From assembly GCA_035532535.1 (NCBI GenBank), contig DATKQT010000040.1, forward strand, positions 1 to 64,000: a stretch of 64,000 nucleotides of DNA, given 5' to 3'. This document shows, one piece after another, positions 25,916-34,674 of the stretch. The notes below the pieces were generated by a model. The model was not told the DNA's origin. It worked only from the letters and a program-made list of their open reading frames with translations, and made no database searches. The stretch is from Palsa-739 sp035532535. GTDB taxonomy: Bacteria > Actinomycetota > Thermoleophilia > Gaiellales > Gaiellaceae. Every line of letters begins with the position of its first letter. Within the stretch, counting starts at the first letter, position 1. A program made the translations under genes and the position numbers.

Positions 25916-26503
25916 CTATACGTCGGGCGGTGGCCCGCCGACGAGCGGCGAAACGTCGTGACCGTTGACGATGACGGCGTCGCATCCGGCGCGCTCCAGC
26001 TCCTGGACCTCTTCGCGGTTTGTCAGCTGCAGATCGGCGATGGCGAGCTTCCCGGCAGGCACGGCTGCGAGCATCTCCAGCACGACTTCGAGCGGCGTCT
26101 CGTCGTCGTCCCGTTCGACGGGCGAGAGCAAGAAGATCTCCGGGTCGACGCGCTCCAGGGCTTCCTCCAGCTCTTCCTCGTCCCGGACCTCGACGGCGCA
26201 GTCCAGCCCGAGCTCGAGTGCCTGCGCATGGAGCGCCTCGAGCCGACCGTCGTCCTCGTCGAGCGCATCGAACACGAGCAAGTACGCGTCTGCCGACGCC
26301 GACGCGCGCTCGAGCGAGACGTCGGCGCGCCAAAGGATCGGAAGGGAGCTCGCCTCGCGGACGGCACCTGGGTCGCCGCGCACGACGAGCGCTTCTGCGC
26401 GTTGCTCCTCCGCGGCGCGTGCTGAGTCCGGATCTTCGACGGCGGCGATGACGGAGATGCCGTCGCCCTCGGCGATGGCGTGACTGAAGCGGCGTTGCGC
26501 CAT
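25916..26503 (-). CDS. TrpC-like (indole-3-glycerol phosphate synthase fold) protein
   Basis: The 195 residues keep the second half of a TrpC-type beta/alpha barrel: AYLLVFDALD, ALELGLDCAVEVRDEEELEE, GKLAIADLQLTNREEVQELE and AGCDAVIVNG correspond to the strands VLLI, LVEVHDEEEL, RLVAESGI and AVLVGE of TrpC. The catalytic NNRDL segment is replaced by LSPVERDDD. The N-terminal part is short, with no convincing Lys/Glu catalytic set. It is therefore likely a non-enzymatic or repurposed paralogue. ATG 26503 is supported by AGGGG 7 nt upstream; ATG 26533 would overlap the previous stop as ATGA. It is last in the deoC-aldehyde dehydrogenase series. Confidence 0.55.
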   Translation of the reverse strand: MAQRRFSHAIAEGDGISVIAAVEDPDSARAAEEQRAEALVVRGDPGAVREASSLPILWRADVSLERASASADAYLLVFDALDEDDGRLEALHAQALELGLDCAVEVRDEEELEEALERVDPEIFLLSPVERDDDETPLEVVLEMLAAVPAGKLAIADLQLTNREEVQELERAGCDAVIVNGHDVSPLVGGPPPDV

Positions 26504-26529
26504 TCCTGCGCCCCTAGCGTATCGAGCCG

Positions 26530-27327
26530 TCATTGGCCGATCGGATGCCACACGGTCTTCAGCTCCAGGAAGCTCGCGATCTCCCACGGGCTCTGGACAT
26601 CGACACCGCCGTGGACGACGCGCTTCACGTTCTCGGCGGCGAGCTGCTCGAGCTCTGCTGCTGCCCCGTTGGCTGCGCCGAGGTCGAGCGCGTTCACGTC
26701 CATGTGGGAGGCGAGGACAGGAGCGAGCTCGGAGCGGAAGCCGGTGAGCAGGTTGACGACGCCGCCGGGAAGGTCGCTCGTTGCGATCGCCTCCGCAAGC
26801 TCGATCGCCGCGAGGGGTCGCTGTTCCGAGGCGACGGCGACGACGGCGTTGCCGCCCACGAGCGGGGGCAGCAGACGCGTCACGAGACCGAGGAGCGGCG
26901 GGTCGTCCGGTGCGAGGACCGCGACGACGCCGGTCGGCTCCGGAATGGTGAAGTTGAAGTACGGGCCTGCGACGGGGTTCGCGCCACCGAGGACCTGCGG
27001 GAGCTTGTCCGCCCAGCCGGCGTACCAGACCACGCGGTCGATCGAGCGCTCCACTTCGTCGCGGCCGCTGCACAGCTCTGCGAACTCGGGAATGCGCGCC
27101 TCGACCATCTCCGCCAGCCGGTAGAGCACCTGACCCCGGTTGTACGCCGTCGCCGCTGCCCATCCCGGCTGCGCAGCGCGCGCGGCGCGAACGGCATCGC
27201 GTACGTCCTTGCGCGATGCGCGTGCGACGTTCTGGCCCTCGGCCTCGTATGTGCGTCCGGATTCGCTGCGCGGGAACGCGCCGCCGACGAACAGCTTGTA
27301 CGTCTTCTTGATCGGCAGGCGCGTCAC
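26530..27327 (-). CDS. Half-length aldehyde dehydrogenase pseudoenzyme
   Basis: Only 265 residues against about 480 for an aldehyde dehydrogenase. It has the NAD-binding half: KLFVGGAFPRSESGRTYEAE, WYAGWADKLPQVLGG, PEPTGVVAVLAPDDPPLLGL (a degraded form of the PxGVVxxIxPWNxP segment) and GGVVNLLTGFRSELAPVLAS. The catalytic Cys domain is missing altogether. The GTG start overlaps the stop of the full-length enzyme upstream (GTGA), so the two are made together. ALDH16 proteins consist of a full dehydrogenase followed by a second, non-catalytic dehydrogenase-like domain; this gene pair looks like a split version. Confidence 0.75.
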   Translation of the reverse strand: MTRLPIKKTYKLFVGGAFPRSESGRTYEAEGQNVARASRKDVRDAVRAARAAQPGWAAATAYNRGQVLYRLAEMVEARIPEFAELCSGRDEVERSIDRVVWYAGWADKLPQVLGGANPVAGPYFNFTIPEPTGVVAVLAPDDPPLLGLVTRLLPPLVGGNAVVAVASEQRPLAAIELAEAIATSDLPGGVVNLLTGFRSELAPVLASHMDVNALDLGAANGAAAELEQLAAENVKRVVHGGVDVQSPWEIASFLELKTVWHPIGQ

Positions 27328-28799
27328 TCGTCGAACCTCAGGTACGGCTCGAGCCCGTGCAGGCCGCCTTCGCGGCCGAAGCCCGATTCCTTGTACCCGC
27401 CGAACGGCGAGCTCGGGTCGAAGCGGTTGAACGTATTCGCCCAGACGACGCCTGCGCGCAGCCGCTGCGCCATCCAGAGGATCCGCGATCCCTTCTCCGT
27501 CCAGACGCCGGCGCTCAAGCCGTAGGGCGAGTTGTTCGCCTTCTCGATGGCTTCCTCCGGAGTGCGGAACGTGAGCACCGACAGCACCGGCCCGAAGATC
27601 TCCTCCTGCGCGATGCGGTAGCTCTGCGCAACGTTCGTGAACACGGTCGGCGCGAACCAGTACCCCTTCTCCGGCAGACGGCACGGCGGTTGATAGATCT
27701 CCGCGCCCTCCACGCGGCCGGACTCGACGAGCTCGCGGATCTTCTCGAGCTGCATCGCCGAGTTGATCGCGCCGACGTCGGTGTTCTTGTCGAGCGGATC
27801 GCCGACGCGCAGCGTCTCGAGGCGGCGCTTCAGCTTCTCGACAAGGGGCTCGTAGATCGACTCCTGCGCGAGCAAGCGCGAGCCGGCGCAGCACACGTGC
27901 CCCTGGTTGAAGTAGATGCCGTTGACGATTCCCTCGACCGCCTGGTCGAGCGCACAGTCGTCGAAGACGATGTTCGCCGCCTTGCCGCCGAGTTCGAGCG
28001 TGAGCTTCTTCCCCGTGCCCGCGAGCCGGCGCTGAATCGCCTTTCCGACGTCCGTCGAGCCGGTGAAGGCGATCTTGTCCACGCCGTCGTGCTCGACGAG
28101 CGCCGCTCCCGTGCGGCCGTCGCCGGTGACGATGTTGACCACGCCTGCCGGCAGCTCCGCCTGGCGCAGCACGTCGCAGAAGAGGAGCGCCGTCAGCGGC
28201 GTCGTCTCCGCCGGCTTCAGCACGACGGTGTTGCCGCACGCAAGCGCAGGCGCGATCTTCCACGCGAGCATGAGCAGCGGGAAGTTCCACGGGATGATCT
28301 GGCCTGCGACGCCGACCGGGCGCGGCCGCCGGTTCGGGAATGCGTACTCGAGCTTGTCCGCCCACCCTGCGTAATAGAAGAAGTGCGCAGCCGCGAGCGG
28401 TAGGTCGACGTCGCGCGACTCCTTGATCGGCTTGCCGCCGTTCAGCGATTCCAGGACGGCGAACTCGCGCGCGCGCTCCTGGAGGATGCGCGCGATCCGG
28501 AAGAGGTACTTCGCCCGCTCCGATCCCGGCAGCGACGACCAGCCGTCGGCGAAGGCCGTGCGCGCAGCGACGACGGCGCGGTCGACGTCCGCCACGCTCG
28601 CCTGGCCGATGACGGCGAGCGGCTCCTCGGTCGCCGGCGAGATCGTCTCGTACGTCTCGCTCGGCTCGAGCCACTCGCCGCCGATGAAGAGGCCGTACCG
28701 GTCGCGCAAGTGGACGACGTCGCGCGACTCGGGCGCGGGCGCGTACGTCCAGTCGGACGGGACGGCCGGGCTACCGCCTGGGCGATCGAGCTCAGCCAT
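27324..28799 (-). CDS. Aldehyde dehydrogenase (NAD(P)+), catalytic
   Basis: The 491 residues show all main motifs: YETISPATEEPLAVI near the N-terminus, GQIIPWNFPLLMLAWKIAPA, FTGSTDVGKAIQ, the general base in LELGGKAANIVFDD, the catalytic cysteine in NQGHVCCAGSRLL, EEIFGPVLSVL and PFGGYKESGFGREGG. It oxidises an aldehyde to the acid. With deoC upstream the natural substrate may be the acetaldehyde or another aldehyde released from deoxyribose phosphate, but this is inference from context. ATG 28799 (MAELDRPGG) is used. 131 nt separate it from deoC. Confidence 0.92.
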   Translation of the reverse strand: MAELDRPGGSPAVPSDWTYAPAPESRDVVHLRDRYGLFIGGEWLEPSETYETISPATEEPLAVIGQASVADVDRAVVAARTAFADGWSSLPGSERAKYLFRIARILQERAREFAVLESLNGGKPIKESRDVDLPLAAAHFFYYAGWADKLEYAFPNRRPRPVGVAGQIIPWNFPLLMLAWKIAPALACGNTVVLKPAETTPLTALLFCDVLRQAELPAGVVNIVTGDGRTGAALVEHDGVDKIAFTGSTDVGKAIQRRLAGTGKKLTLELGGKAANIVFDDCALDQAVEGIVNGIYFNQGHVCCAGSRLLAQESIYEPLVEKLKRRLETLRVGDPLDKNTDVGAINSAMQLEKIRELVESGRVEGAEIYQPPCRLPEKGYWFAPTVFTNVAQSYRIAQEEIFGPVLSVLTFRTPEEAIEKANNSPYGLSAGVWTEKGSRILWMAQRLRAGVVWANTFNRFDPSSPFGGYKESGFGREGGLHGLEPYLRFDE

Positions 28800-28838
28800 C
28801 GGGGGCCTCGAGCACGCAGCGTGCTCCCACCTCCATCC

Positions 28839-28858
28839 CCCCACCCTTCTGGGTGGGG
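28839..28858. repeat. 8-bp GC hairpin between deoC and aldehyde dehydrogenase
   Basis: CCCCACCC (28839-28846) and GGGTGGGG (28851-28858) pair around a TTCT loop in the 131-nt gap. There is no U-tract on the minus strand. It could be a processing or attenuation point between deoC and the dehydrogenases. Confidence 0.5.
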
Positions 28859-28930
28859 AGAACGGTAGGCCGGCAAGCGTTACGGCGAGGTCGCAGCTCC
28901 GTGCCGGAAGGCGAAGTCTTCGTCCACATG

Positions 28931-29869
28931 TCAGTCGAGGGTGAAGTAGTCGGGGCTCTGGTAGGCGCCGGTCTTCTCCTTGCGCAGCTGCATGAGGATG
29001 TCGTTCAGCAGCGACGACGCTCCGAGGCGGTAGAGCTCGGGCGTCAGCCACTCCGGTCCGAGCGTCTCGTGCACGATGACGAGATGCTGCACCGCCTGCT
29101 TCGCCTGGCGGATGCCGCCGGCCGCCTTGAAACCGACACGCCGTCCTGTCTCCGAGTACACGTCGCGCACCGCCTCGAGCATGCAGAGCGCGACCGGAAG
29201 CGTCGCCGCCGGCGAGATCTTGCCGGTGGACGTCTTCACGAAGTCGGCGCCACCGGCGATCGCGAGCAGCGTCGCGCGGCGGACGTTGTCGTACGTGCCG
29301 AGCTCGCCGGTCTCGAGAATGACCTTCAGGTGCGCGTCGCCGCACGCTTCCTTCACGCGCACGACTTCGTCATACACCTTTGCGTATCGCCCGGAGAGAA
29401 ATGCGCCGCGGTCGATGACCATGTCGATCTCGTCGGCTCCCAGCTCGACCGCGCTGCGCACGTCCGCGACCTTGATCGACGTCGGGTACTGGCCGGACGG
29501 GAACCCCGTCGCTACCGCGGCGACGTGCACCCCACTCCCGTCGAGACGCTCGCACGCGGTCGGAACGAGATTCGGATAGACGCAGACGGCGGCGCACGAC
29601 GGGATCGAGGGATCCGACGGGTCCGGCCGCATGGCCTTCGAGCAGAGCGCCGCGACCTTGCCCGGCGTGTCCGCGCCCTCGAGCGTTGTCAGGTCGGTCG
29701 TCCGGATCGCAAGCCGGAGCGCGAACACCTTTGCGTCGCGCTTGATCGATCGCTTCGCGAGCGAGGCCGCGCGCTCCTCGAGCGCGACCGCGTCGACTGA
29801 CCCGATGCGAGGCAGTCGCGGCTCGAGCGGGAGCTCGAAACCGGCCGGGAGTGCGGGCGCCTGCGCCAC
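28931..29869 (-). CDS. deoC: Deoxyribose-phosphate aldolase
   Basis: It splits 2-deoxyribose 5-phosphate into acetaldehyde and glyceraldehyde 3-phosphate in deoxynucleoside catabolism. The 312 residues are longer than bacterial DeoC of about 220-260; an extra N-terminal region of some 45 residues precedes the barrel. Catalytic features are visible: AAVCVYPNLV, the proton-relay Asp in ADEIDMVIDRGAF, the Schiff-base lysine in DFVKTSTGK and the second lysine in GFKAAGGIR. GTG 29869 lies 6 nt after a TACACT box. The aldehyde dehydrogenase pair follows downstream. Confidence 0.94.
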   Translation of the reverse strand: MAQAPALPAGFELPLEPRLPRIGSVDAVALEERAASLAKRSIKRDAKVFALRLAIRTTDLTTLEGADTPGKVAALCSKAMRPDPSDPSIPSCAAVCVYPNLVPTACERLDGSGVHVAAVATGFPSGQYPTSIKVADVRSAVELGADEIDMVIDRGAFLSGRYAKVYDEVVRVKEACGDAHLKVILETGELGTYDNVRRATLLAIAGGADFVKTSTGKISPAATLPVALCMLEAVRDVYSETGRRVGFKAAGGIRQAKQAVQHLVIVHETLGPEWLTPELYRLGASSLLNDILMQLRKEKTGAYQSPDYFTLD

Positions 29870-29875
29870 GCGCTC

Positions 29876-29881
29876 AGTGTA
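29876..29881 (-). promoter_or_regulatory. -10 box of deoC
   Basis: TACACT on the minus strand, 6 nt before GTG 29869; an apparently leaderless start. Confidence 0.5.
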
Positions 29882-29911
29882 GGGCCAGCCCGTCGCTCGA
29901 GGCTCGACGCT

Positions 29912-29917
29912 GTACGG
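29912..29917 (+). promoter_or_regulatory. -10 box of the methyltransferase gene
   Basis: TACGGT, 10 nt before GTG 29928, divergent from the deoC promoter 30 bp away. Confidence 0.4.
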
Positions 29918-29927
29918 TCAGCCCGCC

Positions 29928-30704
29928 GTGAAGCGACGACTGCTCCGACTTGCACAACGAACAGGCCTTCTCGGCCCCGCGTTCCGCGCGTACGAGCTGG
30001 CAGTTGCGCTCCGCCCCACGCGCGTTCAGGTCGTGGACGGCCCGCAACTCCCGCCGCGGCGCTTGATGGTCCGGGTGGCCGGCACCGCCGACGCGGACTG
30101 GTTCCTCCGGAGCGGACGCGCGGCCTACGACGCGATCGCGGCGAACGTCCCGCTGGAGGAGATCGACGCGGTGCTCGACTTCGGCTGCGGCTGCGGACGC
30201 GTACTGCGGTATTGGCAGAACCACCACGGAACGGCAGCAGGAAGCGACCGGGACGCGGGCGCGGTCGAATGGTGCCGCGACCACCTGCCCTTCGCCGAGC
30301 TCGACCGCAACGGCCTTGCGCCGCCGCTCGCGTACGCGGACGAGAGCTTCGACCTCGTCTACGCCCTCTCGGTCTTCACCCACCTGACCGAAGAGCTGCA
30401 GACCGCGTGGCGCGACGAACTGCGGCGCGTCCTGCGACCGGAAGGACGGCTCCTGCTCACGACGCATGGCCGCTCGTACTTGCCGCGGCTCGAGCGCGAC
30501 GAACGCGAACGGTTCGAGCGCGGCGAGCTCGTCGTCCGCTGGGGCGAGCTGCCGGGCAGCAATCTCTGCAGTGCGTATCACCCGGAGCCATATCTCCGCG
30601 AGACGTTCGCGCGCGGCTTCGACGTCGTCCGGGTCGACCCGGAAGGAGCGCGCGGCAACCCGACGCAGGACCTGATCGTCCTGCAGCGGACGCTCAGCGC
30701 GTGA
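29928..30704 (+). CDS. Class I SAM-dependent methyltransferase
   Basis: The 258 residues contain the glycine-rich motif I in VLDFGCGCGRVLRYW (about 84-98), an acidic residue after strand 2 (GSDRDAGAVEW), SFDLVYALSVFTHLTEELQ as motif IV and LRPEGRLLLTTHG as the post-II strand. This is the Methyltransf_11/25 pattern. The N-terminal 60 residues, basic and partly hydrophobic, may determine the substrate, which cannot be predicted. Many relatives sit in cell-surface glycan or lipid clusters, but no such genes are adjacent here. Confidence 0.85.
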   Translation: MKRRLLRLAQRTGLLGPAFRAYELAVALRPTRVQVVDGPQLPPRRLMVRVAGTADADWFLRSGRAAYDAIAANVPLEEIDAVLDFGCGCGRVLRYWQNHHGTAAGSDRDAGAVEWCRDHLPFAELDRNGLAPPLAYADESFDLVYALSVFTHLTEELQTAWRDELRRVLRPEGRLLLTTHGRSYLPRLERDERERFERGELVVRWGELPGSNLCSAYHPEPYLRETFARGFDVVRVDPEGARGNPTQDLIVLQRTLSA

Positions 30705-31731
30705 GCGTCACTTTGCGCAGTCCGGCGGGGTTGTCCACGTCGAGGCCGCGTAGCCGTGCGAGGCGCATGGCCGTCACCTGACCGGGGACGACCGCGACCA
30801 GAGGGCTCAGCCACTCGGGCACCCCCGCGACGAGCGGCAGCGCCGTGTCGGCATGCGCGAGCAGCTCGGGCACGTCTGACACTGCGAGCAGCCGCGCCTG
30901 CCGTGCCACGAGCGCGGGGACGAGCTCGGCCACGCTTTCGTGCGCGGGGCCTGAGGGCGCGACGACGGCGACGGGCCAGCCCGGGCGGATGGCGGCGATC
31001 GGTCCGTGCATGAGATCTGCCGGCGAATACGCCTCGACCATCAGACCCGACAGCTCGCGGATCTTCAGCGCGATCTCGAAGGCCGTCCCGTAGTTGACTC
31101 CGCGCGCGACGACCGTCGCTCCGACGACGCCCATGTAACTGGCCAGTGCAGGCACAGGTTCGGACGAGAGCTCGATCTGCTCCTCGAGCAAGCCCGGCAT
31201 GCGTTCCAGCTCCGCGCGCGCGAAGGCGTCGTCGCTGATCGCCGTGAACATCAAGGCGATCGCACCGAGCGAGTTGAGGTACGTCTTGGTCGCAGCAACC
31301 GCCTTCTCCTCGCCCGCCTCGAGCGGCAGCACATGTTCTGCCTCGTTCGCGAGCGGCGAGCTCGGGTCGTTCGTGAGCGCGATGGTCGGCCGGCCTTGCC
31401 GGCGCGCCTCGGCCAGGACCGCGCGCACGTCGGGTGACGCACCCGATTGCGAGATCCCGATGACGATCGCGCCGTCGAGTCGCGGCGGCTGTTCGTAGAT
31501 CGTGTACAGCGACGGCGTCGCGAACATCACCGGCACGCGGTTTGCGCGCCCAAGCACGTATTGCGCGTACCGCGCAGCATTCGACGAGCTGCCGCGCGAC
31601 GCGATCAACACGTAGCGAACGTCGTCGCGGCGGAACGCGGCGGCGAGCTCCGCAGCCCGGGCACCCTGCTGGTCGAGCAGTCGCGCGAGCGCCGCCGGCT
31701 GCTCCCGCAGCTCAGTCTCGAGCCACGACAC
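30694..31731 (-). CDS. SIS-domain amino-sugar phosphate deaminase/isomerase (GlmS C-terminal / NagB-II type)
   Basis: The 345 residues hold two SIS domains: ASRGSSSNAARYAQYVLG with GISQSGASPDVRAVLAEARR in the first, and VVARGVNYGTAFEIALKIRE with YSPADLMHGPIAAIR in the second. LKxxEL(S)..xAEAYSxxxxxHGP is the GlmS/FrlB/NagB-II pattern. The glutamine amidotransferase domain of GlmS is missing, which indicates a catabolic deaminase or isomerase acting on GlcN-6-P made by NagA. GTG 31731 is used: GGGAGAAG precedes it, and it overlaps the end of nagA by 20 nt. Confidence 0.82.
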   Translation of the reverse strand: MSWLETELREQPAALARLLDQQGARAAELAAAFRRDDVRYVLIASRGSSSNAARYAQYVLGRANRVPVMFATPSLYTIYEQPPRLDGAIVIGISQSGASPDVRAVLAEARRQGRPTIALTNDPSSPLANEAEHVLPLEAGEEKAVAATKTYLNSLGAIALMFTAISDDAFARAELERMPGLLEEQIELSSEPVPALASYMGVVGATVVARGVNYGTAFEIALKIRELSGLMVEAYSPADLMHGPIAAIRPGWPVAVVAPSGPAHESVAELVPALVARQARLLAVSDVPELLAHADTALPLVAGVPEWLSPLVAVVPGQVTAMRLARLRGLDVDNPAGLRKVTLTR

Positions 31732-32809
31732 GCTCTTCTCCCGCGCAGAGCACATGGACGATGTCGAGGCGGTCGTCGATGACGACGATGTCGGCGGCGG
31801 CGCCGGGCTCGAGCACGCCCACGTCCGTGCGACCGAGGATGCGCGCGGGCACGGCGGTCGCCGCCCCGATTGCGTCCTCGAACGGGATACCGAGCGCATG
31901 CACGTTCCGGATCGCGTCGATCATCGTCAGCACCGTGCCGGCGAAGACGCCGTCCTCCCGCGTCGGCGGGCCGTCCGCGACCTCGATCTCGACCTCGCCG
32001 AGCTGGTAGATGCCGCCACCGTTCGAGGCACCGGCGGTGGCATCGGTGACGAGCGCGAGCCGGCCTTCGGCGGCTGCCCACACGAGGCGCACGGTTTCGT
32101 CGGCCAGATGGTGGCCGTCCACGATCATCTGCACGAACACCTCGCGCCGCGTGAGTGCAACGCCGACGATGCCGGGATCGCGCGAACGAAACGGCCGCAT
32201 CGCGTTGAAGAGGTGCGTCGTCGTCGACACGCCGAGGTCGAACGCGTCGTGCGCCTCCGCGGCGGTCGCGTTCGTGTGGCCCGCCGAGACGACGACGCCG
32301 CGTTCGAGCAGACGGCGGATGATCGCGTCCGCGCCGGGCAGCTCGGGTGCGAGTGTCATCTCGGTCACGCCGCCGGGCTCGAGCAGCCGCTCGAGCAAGT
32401 CGAGGTCCGGATCGCGCCGATGCGACTGCGGGTGCGTGCCGAGGCGTTCCGGGGAGAGGAACGGCCCTTCGAGATGCGCGCCGAGGATTCGAGGCCGCGC
32501 GCCGCTGACGGGCAACGCGCGCAGTGCGTCGACGATCGTGGCCTCGGCCGCCGTGATGAACGTCGGTTGGTAGGCCGTGACGCCCGTGTGCAGCAGCGCC
32601 TCGCCGGCCCGCTGGTAGTCCTCGGTCGCCGCGGCGAGGAAGTCCACGCCGCCGAATCCATTCACCTGGAGGTCGACGAAGCCCGGCACTGCGATGCGCC
32701 CGCGCGTGCCCCCGGCGAGACCGACATCCACGACGACTCCGTCTTCGATGTCGACGTCTCCGGCGACGAGCTCGCCGCGAACGAGCGCCGCTTCGACGCC
32801 GAGCCTCAT
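31712..32809 (-). CDS. nagA: N-acetylglucosamine-6-phosphate deacetylase
   Basis: The 365 residues match NagA: PGFVDLQVNGFGGVDF with the first metal region, GAHLEGPFLSPERLGTHPQS, SAGHTNATAAEAHDAFD, THLFNAMRPFRSRDPGIVG, DGHHLADETV and VTDATAGAS with the catalytic aspartate. It removes acetate from GlcNAc-6-P to give GlcN-6-P. Its ATG overlaps the stop of the MurQ fusion gene (ATGA), and the SIS-domain gene overlaps its end. The three therefore form one translationally linked unit in which MurQ makes GlcNAc-6-P, NagA deacetylates it and the SIS protein deaminates it. Confidence 0.94.
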   Translation of the reverse strand: MRLGVEAALVRGELVAGDVDIEDGVVVDVGLAGGTRGRIAVPGFVDLQVNGFGGVDFLAAATEDYQRAGEALLHTGVTAYQPTFITAAEATIVDALRALPVSGARPRILGAHLEGPFLSPERLGTHPQSHRRDPDLDLLERLLEPGGVTEMTLAPELPGADAIIRRLLERGVVVSAGHTNATAAEAHDAFDLGVSTTTHLFNAMRPFRSRDPGIVGVALTRREVFVQMIVDGHHLADETVRLVWAAAEGRLALVTDATAGASNGGGIYQLGEVEIEVADGPPTREDGVFAGTVLTMIDAIRNVHALGIPFEDAIGAATAVPARILGRTDVGVLEPGAAADIVVIDDRLDIVHVLCAGEERVVARD

Positions 32810-34632
32810 CGCCGGCCTCCGAGAGCGACGCTGACCGAACCGCGCGCTCCCTCCAGCCGACGGCGAGCGTCCTCAGCGTCGACGCCGGCGAGCAAGGCGA
32901 CGAGCGCGACGCGCGCATCGCCTCCCGCTTCGGTCAATGCCGCGTCGACCGCTTCCTCGGGTGCGCCGCTCGCGATCACGACGTTGCGTCGCGCGCGCTC
33001 GCGCAGCTTCTCGTTGTGCTGAACCACGCCGACCATCAGGCCGGCGTACGTCCGGCCGAGCCGGATCATCGTCACCGTCGAGATCGCGTTCAGGATCATC
33101 TTCTGCGCCGTTCCGGCCTTCAGGCGCGTCGACCCACTGACGAGCTCCGGACCGACGTCGGCGACGACAGCGTGATCCGCCGCCGCAGCAAGGGGGCTGT
33201 TCGGCGCGCACACAACCGCGATGCCGAGCACGCCGCGCGCGAGCGCCTCTCCGAGAGCCGCAACAGTGAACGGCGTCGAACCGCTGGCACTGACTGCGAC
33301 GACGGCGTCGTCTGCGCCGACGCCCGCCTCGTTGACGAGCCGCCGGCCGAGCTCCGCGTCGTCCTCGGCTTCGAACTCGTCGACGGCCAACGCGACGACC
33401 TCGCCGGCCGGCGATCCGAACGTCGGGCCACACTCGAACGCGTCGAGCTCGGCGAGCCGTCCCGAGGTCCCTGCTCCGACATAGACGAGCCTGCCGCCGC
33501 GCCCGAGTCGCTCGACGATGGCGTCGATCGCTGTCGCGAGCTCGTCCCCGGCGGCGGCCACGGCATCGGCGACCGCGTCGTCCGCGGCGTTCATCAGACC
33601 GACGAGCGCGCGGGTCGGCCGGTCCTCCAGTGCGGCCGCCCTCGTGAGTGCGGTCGTGACCGCCTCCCACACGAGCGGCGCATCGGGAGTCGCGATGGCG
33701 GTCATGTGGCCACACGCCTCGTAGCCCCAGGTCCAGAGATCGTCGATGCCTTCCTCCCGCGCAGCCGCGATCGCGGCCTCGAGCTCGGGGATCTCGTCGC
33801 GCGTGAGCCCGAAGCTCGGCACCCACAACTGCGCGCCGACGCCGTGCCGCGCGCACGTCTCGCCGAGCAGGCGCGCGAAGCGTCGGACGAACGGACCGGC
33901 CGGTTCCCCCCAGTGCTTCCAGTACGGATCGGTCGCGAACGTCGTCAGTCCCGGGAGCGAGGCAACGGCATCCCAGTTGGAGATGCCTTGCGTCCCCTCG
34001 GTGGACGGCAGGAGGCAGATCGTGTTGTCGCCGCCGCGCGCGGCCACGTCGGCGACCGCCTCGCGCAGGAAGTCGACCACGGACGCTTCGCGGAACGCGC
34101 GCACCTCCGGCGTCTGCTCACGCGGGAGATCGCCGCCGAAGCGCTCGCGGCAGTGATCGCAGCGGCACGTCCAGCGTGCCTCGTCGTCGACGCCGACATG
34201 GAGTGGAACGACCCAGGCCGGCTCATCCCAGAAGATCGAGTCGACGCCGGCGTCGAGCGCAGCCGCGGCCCACTCCCGGCAGAACGCGCGATACGCCGGG
34301 CTGTTCAAGCACGCCGCGGCGACGCGGCGGTCGTCGTCCATCACCTGGCACTCCTCGGGATGGAACGCGACCCACCGGCTCTCCGCCTCGCCGCCGAAGG
34401 TGCGGCCGAGCCCCCAGGGGCTCACCTGCACGGTCAGCCCGACGTCGTGGGAGGCGGCCACCATCTCCGCGAACGTCCCCCGGTAGTAGTTGAGGTCGTT
34501 CTCGGAGAACGTGTGCAACACCCCGGTATAGCCGCGCGCGGCGAGATCGGCCATGTCGCGCCGAACGTGGCGGACGACCCGTACTCCGAAGTACGAGCAG
34601 CCACTGCTCGCCGCGCGCGGTTGGAGGGTCAC
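32806..34632 (-). CDS. murQ: Fusion of a glycosidase-like TIM-barrel domain and MurNAc-6-phosphate etherase (MurQ)
   Basis: 608 residues where MurQ alone has about 300. Residues ~335-608 are MurQ: LVYVGAGTSGRLAELDAFEC with the catalytic Glu in FECGPTFG, FEAEDDAELG with the second Glu, VSASGSTPFTVAALGEAL, and GSTRLKAGTAQKMILNAIST. It cleaves the lactyl ether of MurNAc-6-P. Residues ~1-330 look like an eight-stranded barrel glycoside-hydrolase-like domain: GYTGVLHTFSENDLNYYRG, VSPWGLGRTFGG, the acidic SIFWDEPAW, the CRCDHCRERFG cysteine cluster and LWVPSFGL. I cannot assign a GH family. GTG 34632 is chosen for AAGGA 8 nt upstream; ATG 34650 is the alternative. No stop interrupts the junction. 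No signal peptide is seen, so the fusion is cytoplasmic. Confidence 0.8.
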   Translation of the reverse strand: MTLQPRAASSGCSYFGVRVVRHVRRDMADLAARGYTGVLHTFSENDLNYYRGTFAEMVAASHDVGLTVQVSPWGLGRTFGGEAESRWVAFHPEECQVMDDDRRVAAACLNSPAYRAFCREWAAAALDAGVDSIFWDEPAWVVPLHVGVDDEARWTCRCDHCRERFGGDLPREQTPEVRAFREASVVDFLREAVADVAARGGDNTICLLPSTEGTQGISNWDAVASLPGLTTFATDPYWKHWGEPAGPFVRRFARLLGETCARHGVGAQLWVPSFGLTRDEIPELEAAIAAAREEGIDDLWTWGYEACGHMTAIATPDAPLVWEAVTTALTRAAALEDRPTRALVGLMNAADDAVADAVAAAGDELATAIDAIVERLGRGGRLVYVGAGTSGRLAELDAFECGPTFGSPAGEVVALAVDEFEAEDDAELGRRLVNEAGVGADDAVVAVSASGSTPFTVAALGEALARGVLGIAVVCAPNSPLAAAADHAVVADVGPELVSGSTRLKAGTAQKMILNAISTVTMIRLGRTYAGLMVGVVQHNEKLRERARRNVVIASGAPEEAVDAALTEAGGDARVALVALLAGVDAEDARRRLEGARGSVSVALGGRR

Positions 34633-34658
34633 CCGTGCATCCTTTCGCATCTCGGCTC

Positions 34659-34674
34659 AGTGGTCAATACCACT
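34659..34674. promoter_or_regulatory. Operator O1 (DasR/NagR-like) before murQ-nagA-SIS
   Basis: AGTGGTCAATACCACT is a perfect dyad in its 6-bp arms and close to the DasR consensus ACTGGTCTAGACCACT. It begins at the permease stop codon and lies 27 nt upstream of GTG 34632, so it can control an internal promoter for murQ-nagA-SIS. Confidence 0.75.
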
